A DNA stretch of 64,000 nt. It comes from Cordia subcordata (lineage: Eukaryota > Streptophyta > Magnoliopsida > Boraginales > Cordiaceae). Where the stretch lies: contig JAPTOF010000003.1 in assembly GCA_028554755.1 (NCBI GenBank), positions 21,016,501 through 21,080,500 of the forward strand, written 5' to 3'. The translations under genes and the position numbers were made by a program. Below, one piece after another: positions 1 through 11,815 of this stretch; the stretch's first letter is position 1; each line of letters opens with the position of its first letter. The notes below the pieces were generated by a model. The model was given only the letters and a program-made list of their open reading frames with translations, had not been told where the DNA came from and did not search any database.

Positions 1-913
1 TATTTATTAAAAATTGGACGAAAAATTTATTTGGGAATGGTTCTTTTTTTTTGTTTTTTTTTTGTTTCTGGTGTTTAAGAATTGTTTTTAAAAAGTTTTT
101 GAGAATTGTTTCCAGAAATTAGAAAAAAACAAAAAATGTATTTTTTTTCCACTTTAAAGGAGGCCAAAGGCTAATTATATTGCAAGTAGCAGAAATTGAT
201 CATTAAACCTACTCACACTAAAGGTGAGAGACATATTACTTAACCACTAGATCTTTAGTCTTGTTTAAAAAATGCATTTGGAAACGTTTTTTCAGAACAA
301 CTTCTAAAAATAACAAAAAAAAAATGCATCCGAAAATATGTTATAATAACTATTTTTAAGAAGAGTAAATATCCTAAATAATCCCCTGCGTTTGCTTTGT
401 TTGATATTTTGGTCCTGCACATTTTAATTTGGACACTTTAACCCCTTAAGTTTGACCCAAGTTACACCGTTATTCCAATTTCCAAATCCCTCATCCAAAA
501 TTTAGCGTTTTACATGTTGTAGAATGAGAGATTCATTTTACACATAATTAATTAGTCGTAGCTCAGTCCTAGTGTAATCTAGTGGTTCTGTCTAGTTACA
601 CATTACAGCATCACCGTATATTATTTTCTGAATCAAACTGTATTCAAAGAAAGTTGTTATTGTGGATTCGTTATAACCTTATCTTTAAGGTAATAAAATC
701 TATTGTGAGGTTGAAACCTAATCTTAATTCATTGCTTTGGCGCTTAGAGTTTTTTGATTAATTTTGCATTTGATCTTTCGTACAATGTGTTCAAACAATT
801 GGAAAGTCTGTGATACATAGTTGTAAAAGTCCGTGAATTGAATTTGGGACAAGAAAAAAAACCCTTTTATTTGTGTTTGCATAAGTGAACCAAGAGGCCG
901 CATAGGCATTATA

Positions 914-1769
914 GGGGGATGGGGGTTGCTCAACGGATTTGGAGGCCTAAAGCCAAACTATAATATGAGGCCTCTCATACTTTCTAATTGACATTTAAAT
1001 TCTCATGAATTACAAGAAAAATTAATAAAATAGACCTACAAAATGGTAAATTAAAAATTAATATATATATATATATATAATATTTAAAGTTTAAATGTAT
1101 CGAACTTGATAATGAAAATTTGATTGAAAAAGATAGTTGAGAGTTCTTTAACAAATGACATGACTTTCAACAAGAACAAGAAAAAATTATTTTTGCCTTG
1201 TGATAATAGAGAAATACAATAAAGCTTGAAATGCAGTGTAATTTAAGAAGACTACAAATTATCCAAATAGAGAGAAGATTCAAAATTAAGTTTTTTAAAT
1301 TTTTATAGAGAAAAAATGTGAACGTTGGTATTGGAGAAAGAGATATTGATAGATTTATTCTAGGAAGAAAAAGATAAAGATTGTGGGAGATATTTAAGAC
1401 TAACAAGTAATATACTTATTTTGATTCATAAAAGATAACATTTGATGAACTAGAGTTAGAAATGAAATCTTTTATCTAGAGTGAATTGGAGAAAAAAATA
1501 AAGGCTTCCGAAAAATTATACAAATGTAATTAACTAAACATAAATAAGATAAAGAATGAGATTCATAGTATTAGTGGGAAATTCACCAGTTATGAGTTCT
1601 TTTTTATTGGTTACTAAAAGAAACAAAATAGATTTTTTATCATTAAATATAAGATACCTATTTTTTTAATTATATAATTCTTAATTATAATATCATTAAA
1701 TTTTGGGCCTAAAAATTTAGGGACCTAAAACAAAGATTTTAGTTGTTTTACCCTCAAACCACCACTAGA
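914..1769. mobile_element. hAT-like non-autonomous insertion block (copy in unit A)
   Basis: An AT-rich block bounded by G-rich and C-rich ends (GGGGGATGGGGG at the left, CCACCACTAG at the right) with GGCCT motifs near both ends. A second copy sits at 37698-38544, and I see no counterpart in units D and C. The roughly inverted ends resemble hAT-type TAGGGGTGG termini. No clean target duplication was found, so class and exact edges are uncertain. No intact transposase is present. Confidence 0.45.
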
Positions 1770-2634
1770 GAGACCTCTTCAGGTCGTAAAGTCAAAGTCT
1801 ATGGTCAAAACTATGGTTTAGTGCATGCAGCCATACGGGTAATTTGTAAGCAAACTCAAACTTTTGAAATTCATTTCTTCCATATGTTGCTTTTCTTTCA
1901 TGCGAAAATAATCGTGTTTTCTACTTTCATTTTATAATTATGCCTAGAAAGTTAATTTATGTAATATCCCATATTAGTTTGTTTGAGAATTGATATTTGA
2001 GTTTGAAAATAATTAATAATTTAAATTAATTATTATAAGCTAATTAACTTAAAATATAAATTATTATTTAATATATTTATAATACTAGTTTTTGCCTTGT
2101 GACCTTGGGAGTTTCATGGTCAGGGCATGACATGTTGCCTCTGATGTGAGGCACATTAACCCTTCACCTTGCTGGCAGTTAAAAGTTTCCTTCACATTGT
2201 TGGCGTTTTTCTCTTAAATTTCAGAATTTTAATTTTTTTGAAAGTCAAATTAAATAATTATTGTAAAAAAAAATTTAATTTTTGAAAAAGGTTGAACGGC
2301 TTTGGTTTGTTTACATCAATTAGTCAAGACCAAAATACTTGGCAGTTGTTAGTTAATACATATGATTCTGTAAGAATTTGACTCGACCGAGGACAGAGAC
2401 AAACGTTGACCCAGGATAATTTGCAGCAAAATAGTTTCATTAGGTGATTAAAGTACACTTTAGCCTCCTACTAGGTCATTTGACTATGCTTTCTTTTTGT
2501 TCTGGTGCCGGAACATGATAGTACAAATTAAAATTATACACTACTGATAATATATTACGTGTTAAAAATATTAAATTAATTATTAATTATATTATCTTTT
2601 ACAATTATAACTCTGAACATCAACCACTAGAAAT

Positions 2635-2832
2635 AGAGTCGACAAATGAGTCGGGTTGGTTAGTCGTTTGGCAAGTTACCTGGGGGTCGACCAAACCCAG
2701 TCTCCTTATTTGGCAGGTTGGGTCGGGTTGACTCGGTTTTCTGGGAGCTCAAGAACCCTTAATTCTAACTTTTTTTTTTTTAATAGATTAGGTGCGTTAA
2801 CTTATAAGTCTCAATCTAGTTTGCCAACTCCG
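2635..2832. mobile_element. Internally deleted hAT-type MITE
   Basis: A short version of the element at 39514-40042. It starts AGAGTCGACAAATGAG after CTAGAAAT and ends near CAACTCCGATAGAAAA. The equivalent sites in the other two tandem units (near 34215 and 44330) look empty. About 300 bp of the interior present in the 39.5-kb copy is missing here. Confidence 0.5.
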
Positions 2833-3269
2833 ATAGAAAACAACGAAAAAGACGAATAATGCTATATCTTATTATCATCTAATGATGAGCGCCATTAGAT
2901 CTCTCCCGCTCCAATTAGAATTCTCGATTGGGAAATTAAGAACAAAAAGGAAGAAACTTATATGAAAATGACGCTCTGATCCTTTCTTCTTCATTTTTCC
3001 TTTCTTTGTGGGATTTATGCCTTAATCGATGTAATAATAATAAATAAATGCATAAAGGAAGAAACAATCGAAAAAGATGATGATCTTAGCATTGAGAATT
3101 CTCGATTGCGCCATCTTTTCTGAACCACAGTCCACTATTGAGAACAGCTCTGAGATGCAGATCTTAGTTTGTCATTGTATTTTACTCTACTATGCAGATT
3201 GTGGATCAGTTGCTTTAAGTTGTGGTTTGGTTTCTTAGAACAAGTTTCTAATAGGAATACGAAAATTAA

Positions 3270-3696
3270 ATGGAAATGAGTTTGCTTTCACGGTTGAGGC
3301 ATCATTTGCTTTTTGTGGATCCTCTAGAATACCCTTCCGTTCCCCTGTAATTGCCGGAAATCCAGAGAACTCAATTGGGGTGACTCGAGGCTTTGTTCAA
3401 ATGGAGAGGCTTGTAGTTGAGATGTCTGGACTTGTTGAAGATGGAGATCTCTCTTTAATTCTGATGAAGAAGTTGGGCTTGAAGAAGCCACCAGTGAAAG
3501 GGGTCATGAAACCGGGAGCTGCAGGAGTTACTGGCATCGATAAAGGCTCCCTTGGCCGGCAAGGAGAAAAGGCAGCCGGTGAAGACAGCATTTGAGCTAA
3601 AGCTAGAATCCTATGACGCAGCAGCTACAAAAAGTCAAGATTAAAAAAAAGATCCGCACTTCTGCCGACCTGGGACTCGAGGAAGCAAGGGATTAA
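3270..3696 (+). pseudogene. Mitochondrial ribosomal protein L7/L12 (bL12m) pseudogene
   Basis: The translation starts MEMSLLSRLRHH, like an N-terminal mitochondrial presequence, and then breaks. From 3403 one frame gives ERLVVEMSGL, LILMKKLGLKK and VMKPGAAG, which resemble the N-terminal dimerisation helices and hinge of plant mitochondrial L12. A +1 shift around 3570 moves to VKTAFELKLESYDAAA and, after another shift, KIRTSADLGLEEARD, the conserved C-terminal core, stopping at 3694-3696 before the family's usual end. Functional L12 forms the ribosomal stalk that binds GTPase factors. Shifts, early stops (for example near 3342) and the short C-terminus make this copy dead. No intron is seen, so a retro-copy is possible, but no poly(A) tail or target duplication was found. 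Confidence 0.7.
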
Positions 3697-4003
3697 TAAA
3701 AATTATGAATGTATGAAATATATATTTTTTAATTTTTTGGAATTTAAAAATAATGTAAAAGAAAATGAAATTAAACTACAAAAAAATTAAACTTCTACTC
3801 ATTTTTCTCTTTCTCCTTTCTTAGCATGAAGTGCGGCATTGGCGTTAATTTGTTTGTTGTTGTTGGTTTTTTGTTTGGATTGAACGAGCACGTGTAAAAC
3901 ACGTGAGGGGGGGGCGCATAATTCATTTGTGGCGCACTGTTCTTCGAGTGTATGATATAGACATTGTTATGCTCTTATCGTTGATCATCTGTTTTGTGTT
4001 ACG
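3697..4003. other. Intergenic, no recognisable feature
   Basis: AT-rich spacer. A short G-run lies at 3905-3914. No coding signal or repeat structure is recognised. Confidence 0.6.
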
Positions 4004-4252
4004 AGAGGATCTAAATTTGTAAAGGACTATTTTCAGTAGATAACCAAATTCAGTGGCAAATTCCTGGAGAAGTTCTCTCCCAGGCATGGTGTGGAGGATA
4101 ACCTAGTTTTGTCTAACTTGACATTATAAGAGGATCTAAATTTGTAAAGTAGAATTATTGTTAGTGGATAACCAAATTTATCGGCAAAATCTTGGAGAAG
4201 TTTTATCCCCAGGCAAGGCACGGAGGACAATCTAGTTTGGTCTTATAGAGCG
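4004..4252 (+). repeat. Tandem duplication of about 125 bp
   Basis: AGAGGATCTAAATTTGTAAA at 4004 recurs at 4129 after exactly 125 bp. The following words ATAACCAAATT, GGAGAAGTT, CCCAGGCA and GGAGGA recur in order with point differences. Two units, diverged, no coding potential. Confidence 0.85.
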
Positions 4253-4570
4253 TTGAAACATCAACAATTAAGATCATTGATTCTCTGAGGAAGCCAATGA
4301 TCCCCTTTTCTTTAGAAGGACAGCAACGATCCGAAGGTGATCCACTACGGAGTCTTTTAAAATGAATAGTTTATTCTTTTTATTGCTCTTTTTAAAGGAG
4401 ATGAATCTCATGGTTAAGCCTTGGTTTTATACTTCTAATTATGGTTGAGCAAGACATATGGAAATTCCTTGATTATGCAGTCATTTATTCTTTTCCCATC
4501 TAAACAAATGGCTCATTAACTCCCTAATCTCGGGCTTGTAAACATGGATCCTCTTCTAACTCCTTTTTGA

Positions 4571-6343
4571 TGTTAGCATTCTAAATTCAAATCTTAACCA
4601 TTTATTTTATTCTTAAAATATCAAATAGATCTTTACTATTGATTTAAATATTTCACCTCTCACCTCTTAATAACTTCTACCAAAAATAATTTTTTTCTCT
4701 TATACCAAAAATAATTTTCCCTCTCATACCAAAAATAATTTCCATCTCTACCAAAATTAGTTTTTCTCCTATACCAAAAATAATTTTCCATTCTTCTTTT
4801 CTACCATTACAAACTTTTTTTTTCTTGAAAAAAAAGCTAAATAGGTTCACCATGTGCAGTCAAGACTGAAGCCAAATCACTACTCAGGGAGAGGGGGGGT
4901 GCTATTTTGTGGAGGAGGCGAGATATTGAAATGTCGTGTTTGAAACTGATTCCTTCCTCCTTGTTCATGCAATCAAGACTAATGGAGATGCAAGCAGCTA
5001 GAAGAGCTTAATAGTCTGTTTGGAATAGTCTTATCTTAAATTTGAAATTTGATAAACATCTTATCTGATAAGTTTCTTATAAGAAATAAGTGTCCGATAT
5101 ATTAAGATTGTCTTGTCTGCAATTCTATTAGTTTGAGTTGAAATACTATTATAAGTTAATTTGATAATAATGTTATCAATTTTGAAACGTGGTATTATAA
5201 TTTTATGATTAAATAATAAATTATAAAATATAAAATATTAATTAATTTTTATTTTCTTTTTTCCATTTATAATGTTTTTAAATTATAAAGTTTTCAATAT
5301 GTCAATGTTAAATCTTCTAATTTTAGTTTCCAATTTTTCAATTTTTTTAATTTTTAAGTTTTAACTTATTTTGTTTTTAAAATTTAAAATTTTTGGATTT
5401 TGGATTTTTAATATTTAATTTTTTAATATTTTTAATTTTTAATTTTTTAAGTTTTAATTTTTAATTTTCTTATTTTGATTTTTTAATTTCTAATTTACTT
5501 TTTAAATTTTATAATTTTCAAATTTTTATTTTTAATTTTTTTCTAACTGATAAGAAATAAGATAAGATATAAGTACCTTAAATCCAACATACTTTTTATA
5601 ACTACAAATATGACATCTTATATCTTATAGGTGTTGTATGATAAGTTGATAATAAACAATTTTTTCCACGTAAGTTGTTAAATAAGAAGTAGTTATTCTT
5701 AACCTTTTTTACGTTTGACATTTTTGCCACTTTAAAAACCCACTTTTTAATGTCAGATTGATAAAAGAAAAAAAAAATTACATACATAATTTGAATATAT
5801 TGTTTTGTAAAATGAAAAAAAAATTACATGCATAATTTGAATATATTGTTTTGTAAAATGAAAAAACTTGAAATAGGAAGTAAAAATCGAATTTTTCGTT
5901 TCTTCATTGCCTCTTCTTTATTTGAGTAGCATACATCAATAATATTGTAAAAACTCTATCACCCAACCGAACACAACAAATGAACTGAAAATCCAACCTT
6001 CTGTGTCTCCCTTAACGAAAAATATCAAATAACGTGCATGTGCATAATAAAAAATATTATTTTGACCACTTGTCATGCAATGTTATCTTCTACAGTCTGG
6101 AGGAGGAGATAAAACGAAAAATTCAACGTATTTAGTAAAAGAAAAAGTTTTGCAATGCGAGAAGAGAAGAATGGAAAATTATTTTTGGTATGAAAGAAAA
6201 AATATTTTTGGTATAAGAAAGAAAATTATTTTTGGTAGAGGTAATTAAGAGGAGAGGGGAGAGATATTTAAATCAATGGTAAATATTTATTTGATATTTT
6301 AATAAAAAAATATACGATTGAGATTAAAAGTTAAAATGTTAGG
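4571..6343. mobile_element. Non-autonomous element with long terminal inverted repeats
   Basis: About 230 bp at the left (4571-4800) is repeated inverted at the right (6160-6343). Both arms carry the sequence ATATCAAAT, then TTGATTTAAATAT, then several ACCAAAAATAATTTT units. The left arm holds more copies of the last word than the right. The interior is extremely AT-rich and has no transposase. Long TIRs suggest a Mutator-like or foldback element; I could not identify a convincing target duplication, so edges are good to about 5-10 bp. Confidence 0.65.
5770..5866 (+). repeat. Tandem duplication, period 46 bp
   Basis: The segment containing ATAATTTGAATATATTG and TTTTGTAAAATG occurs twice in a row with one visible difference (ATACATAA against ATGCATAA). 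It lies inside the long-TIR element. Confidence 0.8.
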
Positions 6344-8316
6344 ACAAAAAAAAAATTATGAGAGGCTCCTTGTCCCATTTGAAAAGCTCCATACGTAACA
6401 AAGCCCCATATTATTCTCTTTTGCTAGTTCTTTATTCTCTTTCAATGGGACAAAGCTCCACACATAACAAAGCTCCATATTATTCATTCAATAATGAGAT
6501 TGGTGAGAAAAAGTAAAAAATTAAGGGGGAAGAAACTTCTCCAACGGTTATTCTTGTAACCATTCAATTATTTTTGCTTCTTTTCACATGCAAAATTGTA
6601 AATGAATCATGCAAAAAAGGAAAAAAAATGAAAAAATATTGTGCAACTTTCTAATTTTTTACCCACCAAAGTGGTTAACAGATCATGCAAAAATAATATT
6701 AATTTCCTTCCATTTTAGTTTTCTCGTTAAGGGCAAAGTTGATATTTTGTACATTTAGCCAAATTTTCATTAACTTTAACGTAACTAATTAACAAAAATA
6801 TCATAAAGATACTTGGAAAAATAAAGAACAGTTGGAGAATCTATTCAGTCTAATACTTAAAAAAAAAAATTAAATGTTCTTTTCTCATTACAATGACAAC
6901 TATTAAGATATAGATATTATTGTACTTTAAAGGTTACGAATACTTATCACGTTTGTCATGTTTGCATATTTGATGCCTGTTTTATGGAGGTTTATTTACC
7001 TTAATATTGAATGAAAAGTTTTGACCCAAAATATACATAATTGTTATGCTCATTCCAGAAATATACTTATCACGGCATCTCGAAAGAATCCAAAAGACCT
7101 ACATATTCATACCGAGCCACACCCAAAATTTGGGATGAAACATGACCAATACTTTTTTTGTTGTGGTGTAAATCTTGTTTGAAGATTTCTCAAAAATTAA
7201 AAATCTGATAGGATTTTAAAGTTTTCAAATCTCCAAGTCATGGCACGTCGTGTTTGACAAGCTTCCCTTTCTGTTTGAGAACTATCCGTTATCTTCTTTG
7301 GAATCAATGCTTAAGTCTACTCTGGGCTCCTTCCTCTTTTTTGATGACTTTTCTCCACTCCCTTTATTTCTTACAAACTTGTGTCCAACGCAAATCCCAT
7401 CCTCTCCAATTTCAAACACCACTTTTAGATGATGATAATGATGATGACGACGATGATTATTATTATTGTTATTATGATTGTAGTAGTAGTTGTTAAACGT
7501 CCTTTTTTAATTTTTATCATTAACAATCACTTTTTCAAGAATTATCTTTTTCATATCATTGAATAGTTTGCAAGCAATAACGGATCAAGAAGGGCCTAAC
7601 TTTACATGAACTAACTATTACTCCATTTGTGGGAAAGTAAATATTTTAAGTAGAGCGTGTGAGGCAAATCTTTCGCTAATGGGACACATGTAGTGAACTT
7701 GTCTAATTACACGTTAAAATGATACCGACTATTTGAGCGTACAAGTGGCAAGCGTCTTATTCACGAGAAATTTGATAAGATATTAAAAATTATGTGATTT
7801 CATTGAAAAAATTAATTAATATTAAAAAGAATAATTTACAAGTTTATATGACATTTACGATGTTTATGATCTTCACAAGCGGGAAAATAGTTCTACAAAA
7901 TACTTCATATTTTAAAATCACATAATTTTTAATCCCAAAAATCAGCGTCTTCTCTAAAATCAGCGTCTAAGTCTACTCCCTTGTCCTTTTTCCGTCATGA
8001 TATTTCTCCAGTGCCTTTATTATTTTTTCACAAGTCATCCTTTCTCAATCGTTTGGTCCCATACATTAATTTACTTGCGCATTCCCCTTTATCTCCGTCT
8101 TTTTAAAATGACAAATTGAATCCTTAAAAAAGCTGGAATTCCACAGGTGGCTTTAAAATATCAGCCCTAACCTTGCATGTCTAAACTAACACACCAATTT
8201 TGTCGAAGGACTTCTTTTGTACCACGTGATATGTTAAATAACAAATGTGTGGTGCAAATCTCCGCCTTATCCACTTAGAAGCAAGAAATTACGGGAAAGC
8301 CACTGTGTTTCTACGT
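6344..8316. other. Intergenic, AT-rich spacer
   Basis: No gene recognised. It holds a local duplication of CAAAGCTCCA-type words at 6360-6490 and a GAT/GAC-rich simple repeat at about 7423-7485. A CTAAGTCTACTC word is shared by about 7312 and 7970, suggesting duplicated promoter-proximal DNA of the LRR cluster. Confidence 0.5.
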
Positions 8317-8551
8317 ATGGGCTCATTTGGATTGGCTTTTTTCAAAAGCGTTTTTTTTTAACAATTTTTGAAAAATAATTTTTTTTGCGAAGTTAAAAAT
8401 TCTGGCTTTTAAAAAACGCTATATTTGAGTTTTTTTTCAGAGTTTCAGTTTTTTTAGAAACCAAATCAAATAGTTATTGTAAATTTAATATAACTTTTTT
8501 AGGAAAAAAAAGTATTTTTTCTTTGAAAAAAACCAATCCAAACGTACCTAT
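8317..8551. mobile_element. MITE, 235 bp, copy 1
   Basis: The ends are inverted: TTTGGATTGGCTTTTTTCAA at the left and CTTTGAAAAAAACCAATCC at the right. A related copy lies at 9798-10038 inside the LRR pseudogene, and partial relatives occur near 31760-31870 and 38995-39105. A TATAAAT word at 8549-8555 at the right edge is about 220 bp upstream of the LRR exon start and could act as its TATA box; that is a guess. Confidence 0.7.
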
Positions 8552-8771
8552 AAATGTCGATAAGACATTCACAGTTTTGGTTGTTTTTTTCTGCAATTGA
8601 CTAGCCTACACGCAAAGGAATTCAAAGCGCACATGTACTATAAAATGGCAACGAACAATGAAGAGCAAGGTACACATTCCCATAGTGAGCATATCACAGG
8701 ACCTGATTTCTTTGCCATTGTTCTACTGCATGTACGTACCTGCATTCTATGTGAAACTAGCATTTGTGTCT

Positions 8772-9387
8772 ATGGACAGAACTTGCATCTCCTTTTTTTA
8801 TGTTTTAGCATTATTGCTTCTCTATGTTTCGGCTGGTCCACCAACTATTAGCAGTGATCAATCTGTGCTGCTCGTCTTAAAATCTCATTTCTCTTTTAGT
8901 CCTAATAGCATCTTGGCTACTAACTGGTCCAATGCTACACCCGTATGCAACTGGATTGGTGTCATTTGCGGCTCGCGCCATCATAGAGTTACTGCCTTGA
9001 ATATTTCTGGATTGCAACTCATAGGGACCATCCCTCCACACCTGGGAAATCTTTCTTTCCTCACTTCCCTTGATATGGGCAACAACAATTTGTATGGCCC
9101 CATACCACAGGTAATGGGTGATCTTTACCGCCTGACTATCCTATACTTGTGGGATAATTGGCTTACAGGCCCCATACCACCATCCATTTTCAACATCTCA
9201 TCCCTGCAAATTATTTACCTGGACAGAAACAACCTTTCAGGCACACTACCAGTAGATATATGCCACCATGCTCCACAGCTAAAAGGTCTTTATCTTGGTA
9301 GAAACTCTCTAGTTGGTTCGATCCCCTCAAGCTTAGGGAAATGCTCGCTGCTGGAAAATCTGGCTCTGTTTCGCAACAATATGGAAG
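8772..9387 (+). CDS. LRR-XII receptor kinase, 5' exon (signal peptide and first LRRs)
   Basis: The start at 8772 is chosen because it gives MDRTC followed by a hydrophobic stretch (FFYVLALLLLYVSA), a good secretion signal. An upstream ATG at 8658 in the same frame would bury it. Next comes the N-terminal LRR cap with the paired-Cys region (VCNWIGVICG), then about five LxxLxLxxNxLxGxIP repeats. The exon ends at GAAG with donor GTATGATC; the codon is split after its first base. The nearest acceptor (9613) leads into a broken exon. The acceptor at 14056 has the same phase and the same LRR context, and joining there gives 616+1995+368 = 2979 nt, exactly 993 codons including the stop, typical of this receptor family. 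Which acceptor is used is inference. Confidence 0.75.
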
Positions 9388-9613
9388 GTATGATCCCACC
9401 ACTTATACAACAGGAGCCACACCATACTGTGCATTTACCTTGTGACTTTGTAACTGAATTCATTAGTTCTCCAATACCTTTCACAAGAAACAATATGCAT
9501 AATAAAACCAACCAAAACTTATCGCTTATTATTTGTTTCGTACATTTGTCAGATTAGATCAAAGAGCTTTGTTAACATGTTAAATACAATTAACAATGAT
9601 CGTAATTTGGCAG

Positions 9614-10611
9614 GTAAAATACCAGAAGAGATTGGTAATCTCCAACAGCTACAATCTGTTGTACTGGAATTTAATGACTTAATTGGTCCCATCCCTGCCA
9701 GCCTGTTTAATATTTCAACATTAGAAGTTCTTGCGCTTTCAGGAAATCATCTCTCAGGTAACCTTCTTTCAAACTTAGGCCACGGGGTGCCTAATCCCAG
9801 GGCCCGTTTGACTTTTCTTAAAAGTGTTTTTTTTTTTTTATAACAATTTTTGAAAAATAGTTTTTTTTTAAAATTTGAAAGTTTTGGCTTTTAAAAAACT
9901 TGTATTTGAATTTTTTTTTCTTTCAGAGTTTCAGCTTTTTTAGAAACCAAATCAAGTAGATATTGCAAAAGTAATGTAACTTTTTAAGAAAAAAAAGTGA
10001 TTTTTCTTGAAAAAGAAAAAGTCAATCCAAATAAGCACTAAGACAAGTATATTTTGGGAAAAATAAACTTAGTGAAGTTATCCCGAATTCTATCTAAAAT
10101 GCTTCCGAACTCACTATATTAGATCTTTGATCTTTCTCTTAATACATTCAGTGGGCCAATTCCTCGTTCACTTGGTAACTGAGGACTGCTAACGTATCTA
10201 AATTTAGTCAACAACAATTTTCGGAAAGATTCTTCATCTTCGGAATTGAGCTTCCACACATCTTTGCCTAGGTACGAAAATTTGGAAGTGCTCAATATAC
10301 AATAAGAACCCCTTGAATGGCGTTCTTCCATCTTCCACTGGTAATTTCTCCAAAAATTTGGAGAAATTTTATGCAAATAGTTGTAAACTGAAAGGCGAGA
10401 TTCCAAACAAGATTGGTAAGTTAAGTAATTTGATCGTGCTGGGTCTTGTGAGCAACGAATTGACTGGTTCCATTCTAGTAATATTCAAAGGTTTGGAAAG
10501 CATTCAAAAAATCTATATAGAGGACAATAACGTTATAGGATTTGTCCCCGATGGTTTTTGTCACTTAAAAGACCTTGGGGCTAGCTTTAAGATTGGGAGG
10601 GATGATATTTA
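9614..10611 (+). pseudogene. LRR-RLK exon 2 fragment, broken (copy 1)
   Basis: After an acceptor (TTTGGCAG at 9606-9613) the frame reads KIPEEIGNLQQLQ and on through about two LRRs, closely matching the intact exon at 14057. A MITE interrupts at about 9798. After it the homology resumes (10039 on) with stops and shifts. One clean stretch at 10313-10600 carries NGVLPSSTGNFSK and FKGLESIQKIYIEDNN, matching residues of the intact copy. At about 10611 homology stops abruptly and a second copy of the gene's 5' leader begins. It has no transmembrane segment and no kinase domain. Confidence 0.85.
9798..10038. mobile_element. MITE, about 241 bp, copy 2, inside LRR pseudo-exon
   Basis: It starts CAGGGCCCGTTTGACTTTTC and ends AAAGTCAATCCAAATAAGCA, inverted relative to each other and similar throughout to the element at 8317-8551. 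The intact paralog reads GTGCCTAATCTAAGACAA across the site, so the insertion edges are known to within a few bases. No obvious target duplication remains. Confidence 0.75.
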
Positions 10612-10749
10612 TGCAACGAACAATGAAGAGCAAGGTACACATTCCCATATTGAGCATATCACACCACCTGAGTGTTGTTCACATTGATTTCTTTGCTATT
10701 GTTCTGCTGCGTGTACTTTCATTGTGTGCTCCCAACGCCCATATACTTT
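10612..10749 (+). repeat. Duplicated LRR-RLK 5' leader (start of copy 2)
   Basis: GCAACGAACAATGAAGAGCA and the following about 100 bases repeat 8646-8740, the segment just upstream of the real start codon. It abuts the middle of exon 2 of copy 1, which marks a recombination junction. It carries no usable signal peptide. Confidence 0.85.
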
Positions 10750-11815
10750 GGGGCGGAGCCAGAAATTAAAAATTAAGGGGGTCAAGCTTAATCAAGGAGA
10801 ATAGGAGTTGAAGGATATTGAATATTTTAAGTACAAGAAAGTATAGTAAATACTATCTAAACAAAAAAAATAGATTTAAAAGAACATTAACTAATTAAGT
10901 TAACAAAGTTGGATGATTGATTAAATTAATGAAATTGGATTTGTCTAAATAGAAAAATTCATTTATTGTTTTTACATGAACATGACAATATTTTTTATAT
11001 AGAAAGTCAAGTTATCTTTTAAAAAGTTAGGGTGATTAAATGCATAATGTCATGTTCAACCATTTAAAATTCTCCAAAACGTTTTAAGGTCCCACTTGGA
11101 TTCGTTTATGAAAAGTAGCTTCTTTTATAGCACTTGTAAAAGTATTTTCTTTAAAGAGTTTTATCTTTTCAAAAACTGCTCCAACGACTTATTAAAGAAA
11201 AAACGAATATATTTTCTTGAAAAATATACTTTTTGATATAAGAAAATCAGTCATTAATTAATAATTAATAATTAATAAATTATACCCAAAATAAATTATC
11301 CTACAAAACTCTAAAATTGCCTAACCAAAGAATAAATAAATTAAGCATCTTAAAATTTTATCCACTAAATTAAGTTTCCTATCTAATGCAAAAGTTTGAC
11401 CACTCAAATGTCATTTTAAATAGACAAAAATAAAAATCACAAAAGTTTTACAACAAGAATTCAAATTTTCAAACCAACAAATAAAAAGTTTTATTGAAAA
11501 ATATTTGAAACAAATTACTCTTGGTTATTATAATGGTCTTGTATCTTAAAATACCTATTAACAACCAAAAAAATTAATATTAAGAAAAAAAATTCTACAT
11601 AAAATTACCTTGCCAAAAACTTAAATATATTGCACATAATAGAATTTTCTATTCGATGAGTAATGTGTTAAACTTGGGATGCAAGATCACACAAGCAAAC
11701 AAAAAAAATTAAATGGCTAAAGTTTGTTTTTAGCTCTTTAAATACAATACATATACATATACACACACATATATATAATTTTGTCGGCCTTGTGCCTCCT
11801 AGCTCTACTTCTGCT
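10750..11815. mobile_element. Probable insertion, AT-rich, GGGGCGGAGCCAG terminus
   Basis: This separates the duplicated leader from the next LRR exon remnant. The left edge GGGGCGGAGCCAGAAATTA is a common terminus of plant DNA elements. The right edge (CGGCCTTGTGCCTCCTAGCTC) looks like a diverged inverted match, and a related end lies at about 13100-13155. No coding potential is seen. Confidence 0.4.

Larger units (their letters stand above)
1..3060. repeat. Segmental duplication unit A (flank only)
   Basis: This stretch aligns in direct orientation to about 35004-40262, interrupted there by a solo LTR, with many substitutions and small indels. Shared landmarks include the block at 914-1769 (37698-38544 in the other copy), the TTCCATATGTTGC-type motif near 1880 and 38655, and the segment ending near 3050 and 40255. 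In the other units this DNA lies upstream of a minus-strand small-protein gene. By analogy, a further gene copy should start about 430 bp left of position 1. The duplication is seen directly; the off-window gene is inference. Confidence 0.85.

Noticed and set aside
7250..7496. Two overlapping plus-strand frames ending in an Asp/Tyr-rich tail
   Set aside because: The tail is a GAT/GAC/TAT simple repeat and the rest has no recognisable domain; no support for a gene.
8658..8771. Upstream in-frame ATG extending the receptor N-terminus by 38 residues
   Set aside because: It would bury the signal peptide; the same leader is repeated at 10612 as non-coding flank, so 8772 is the better start.
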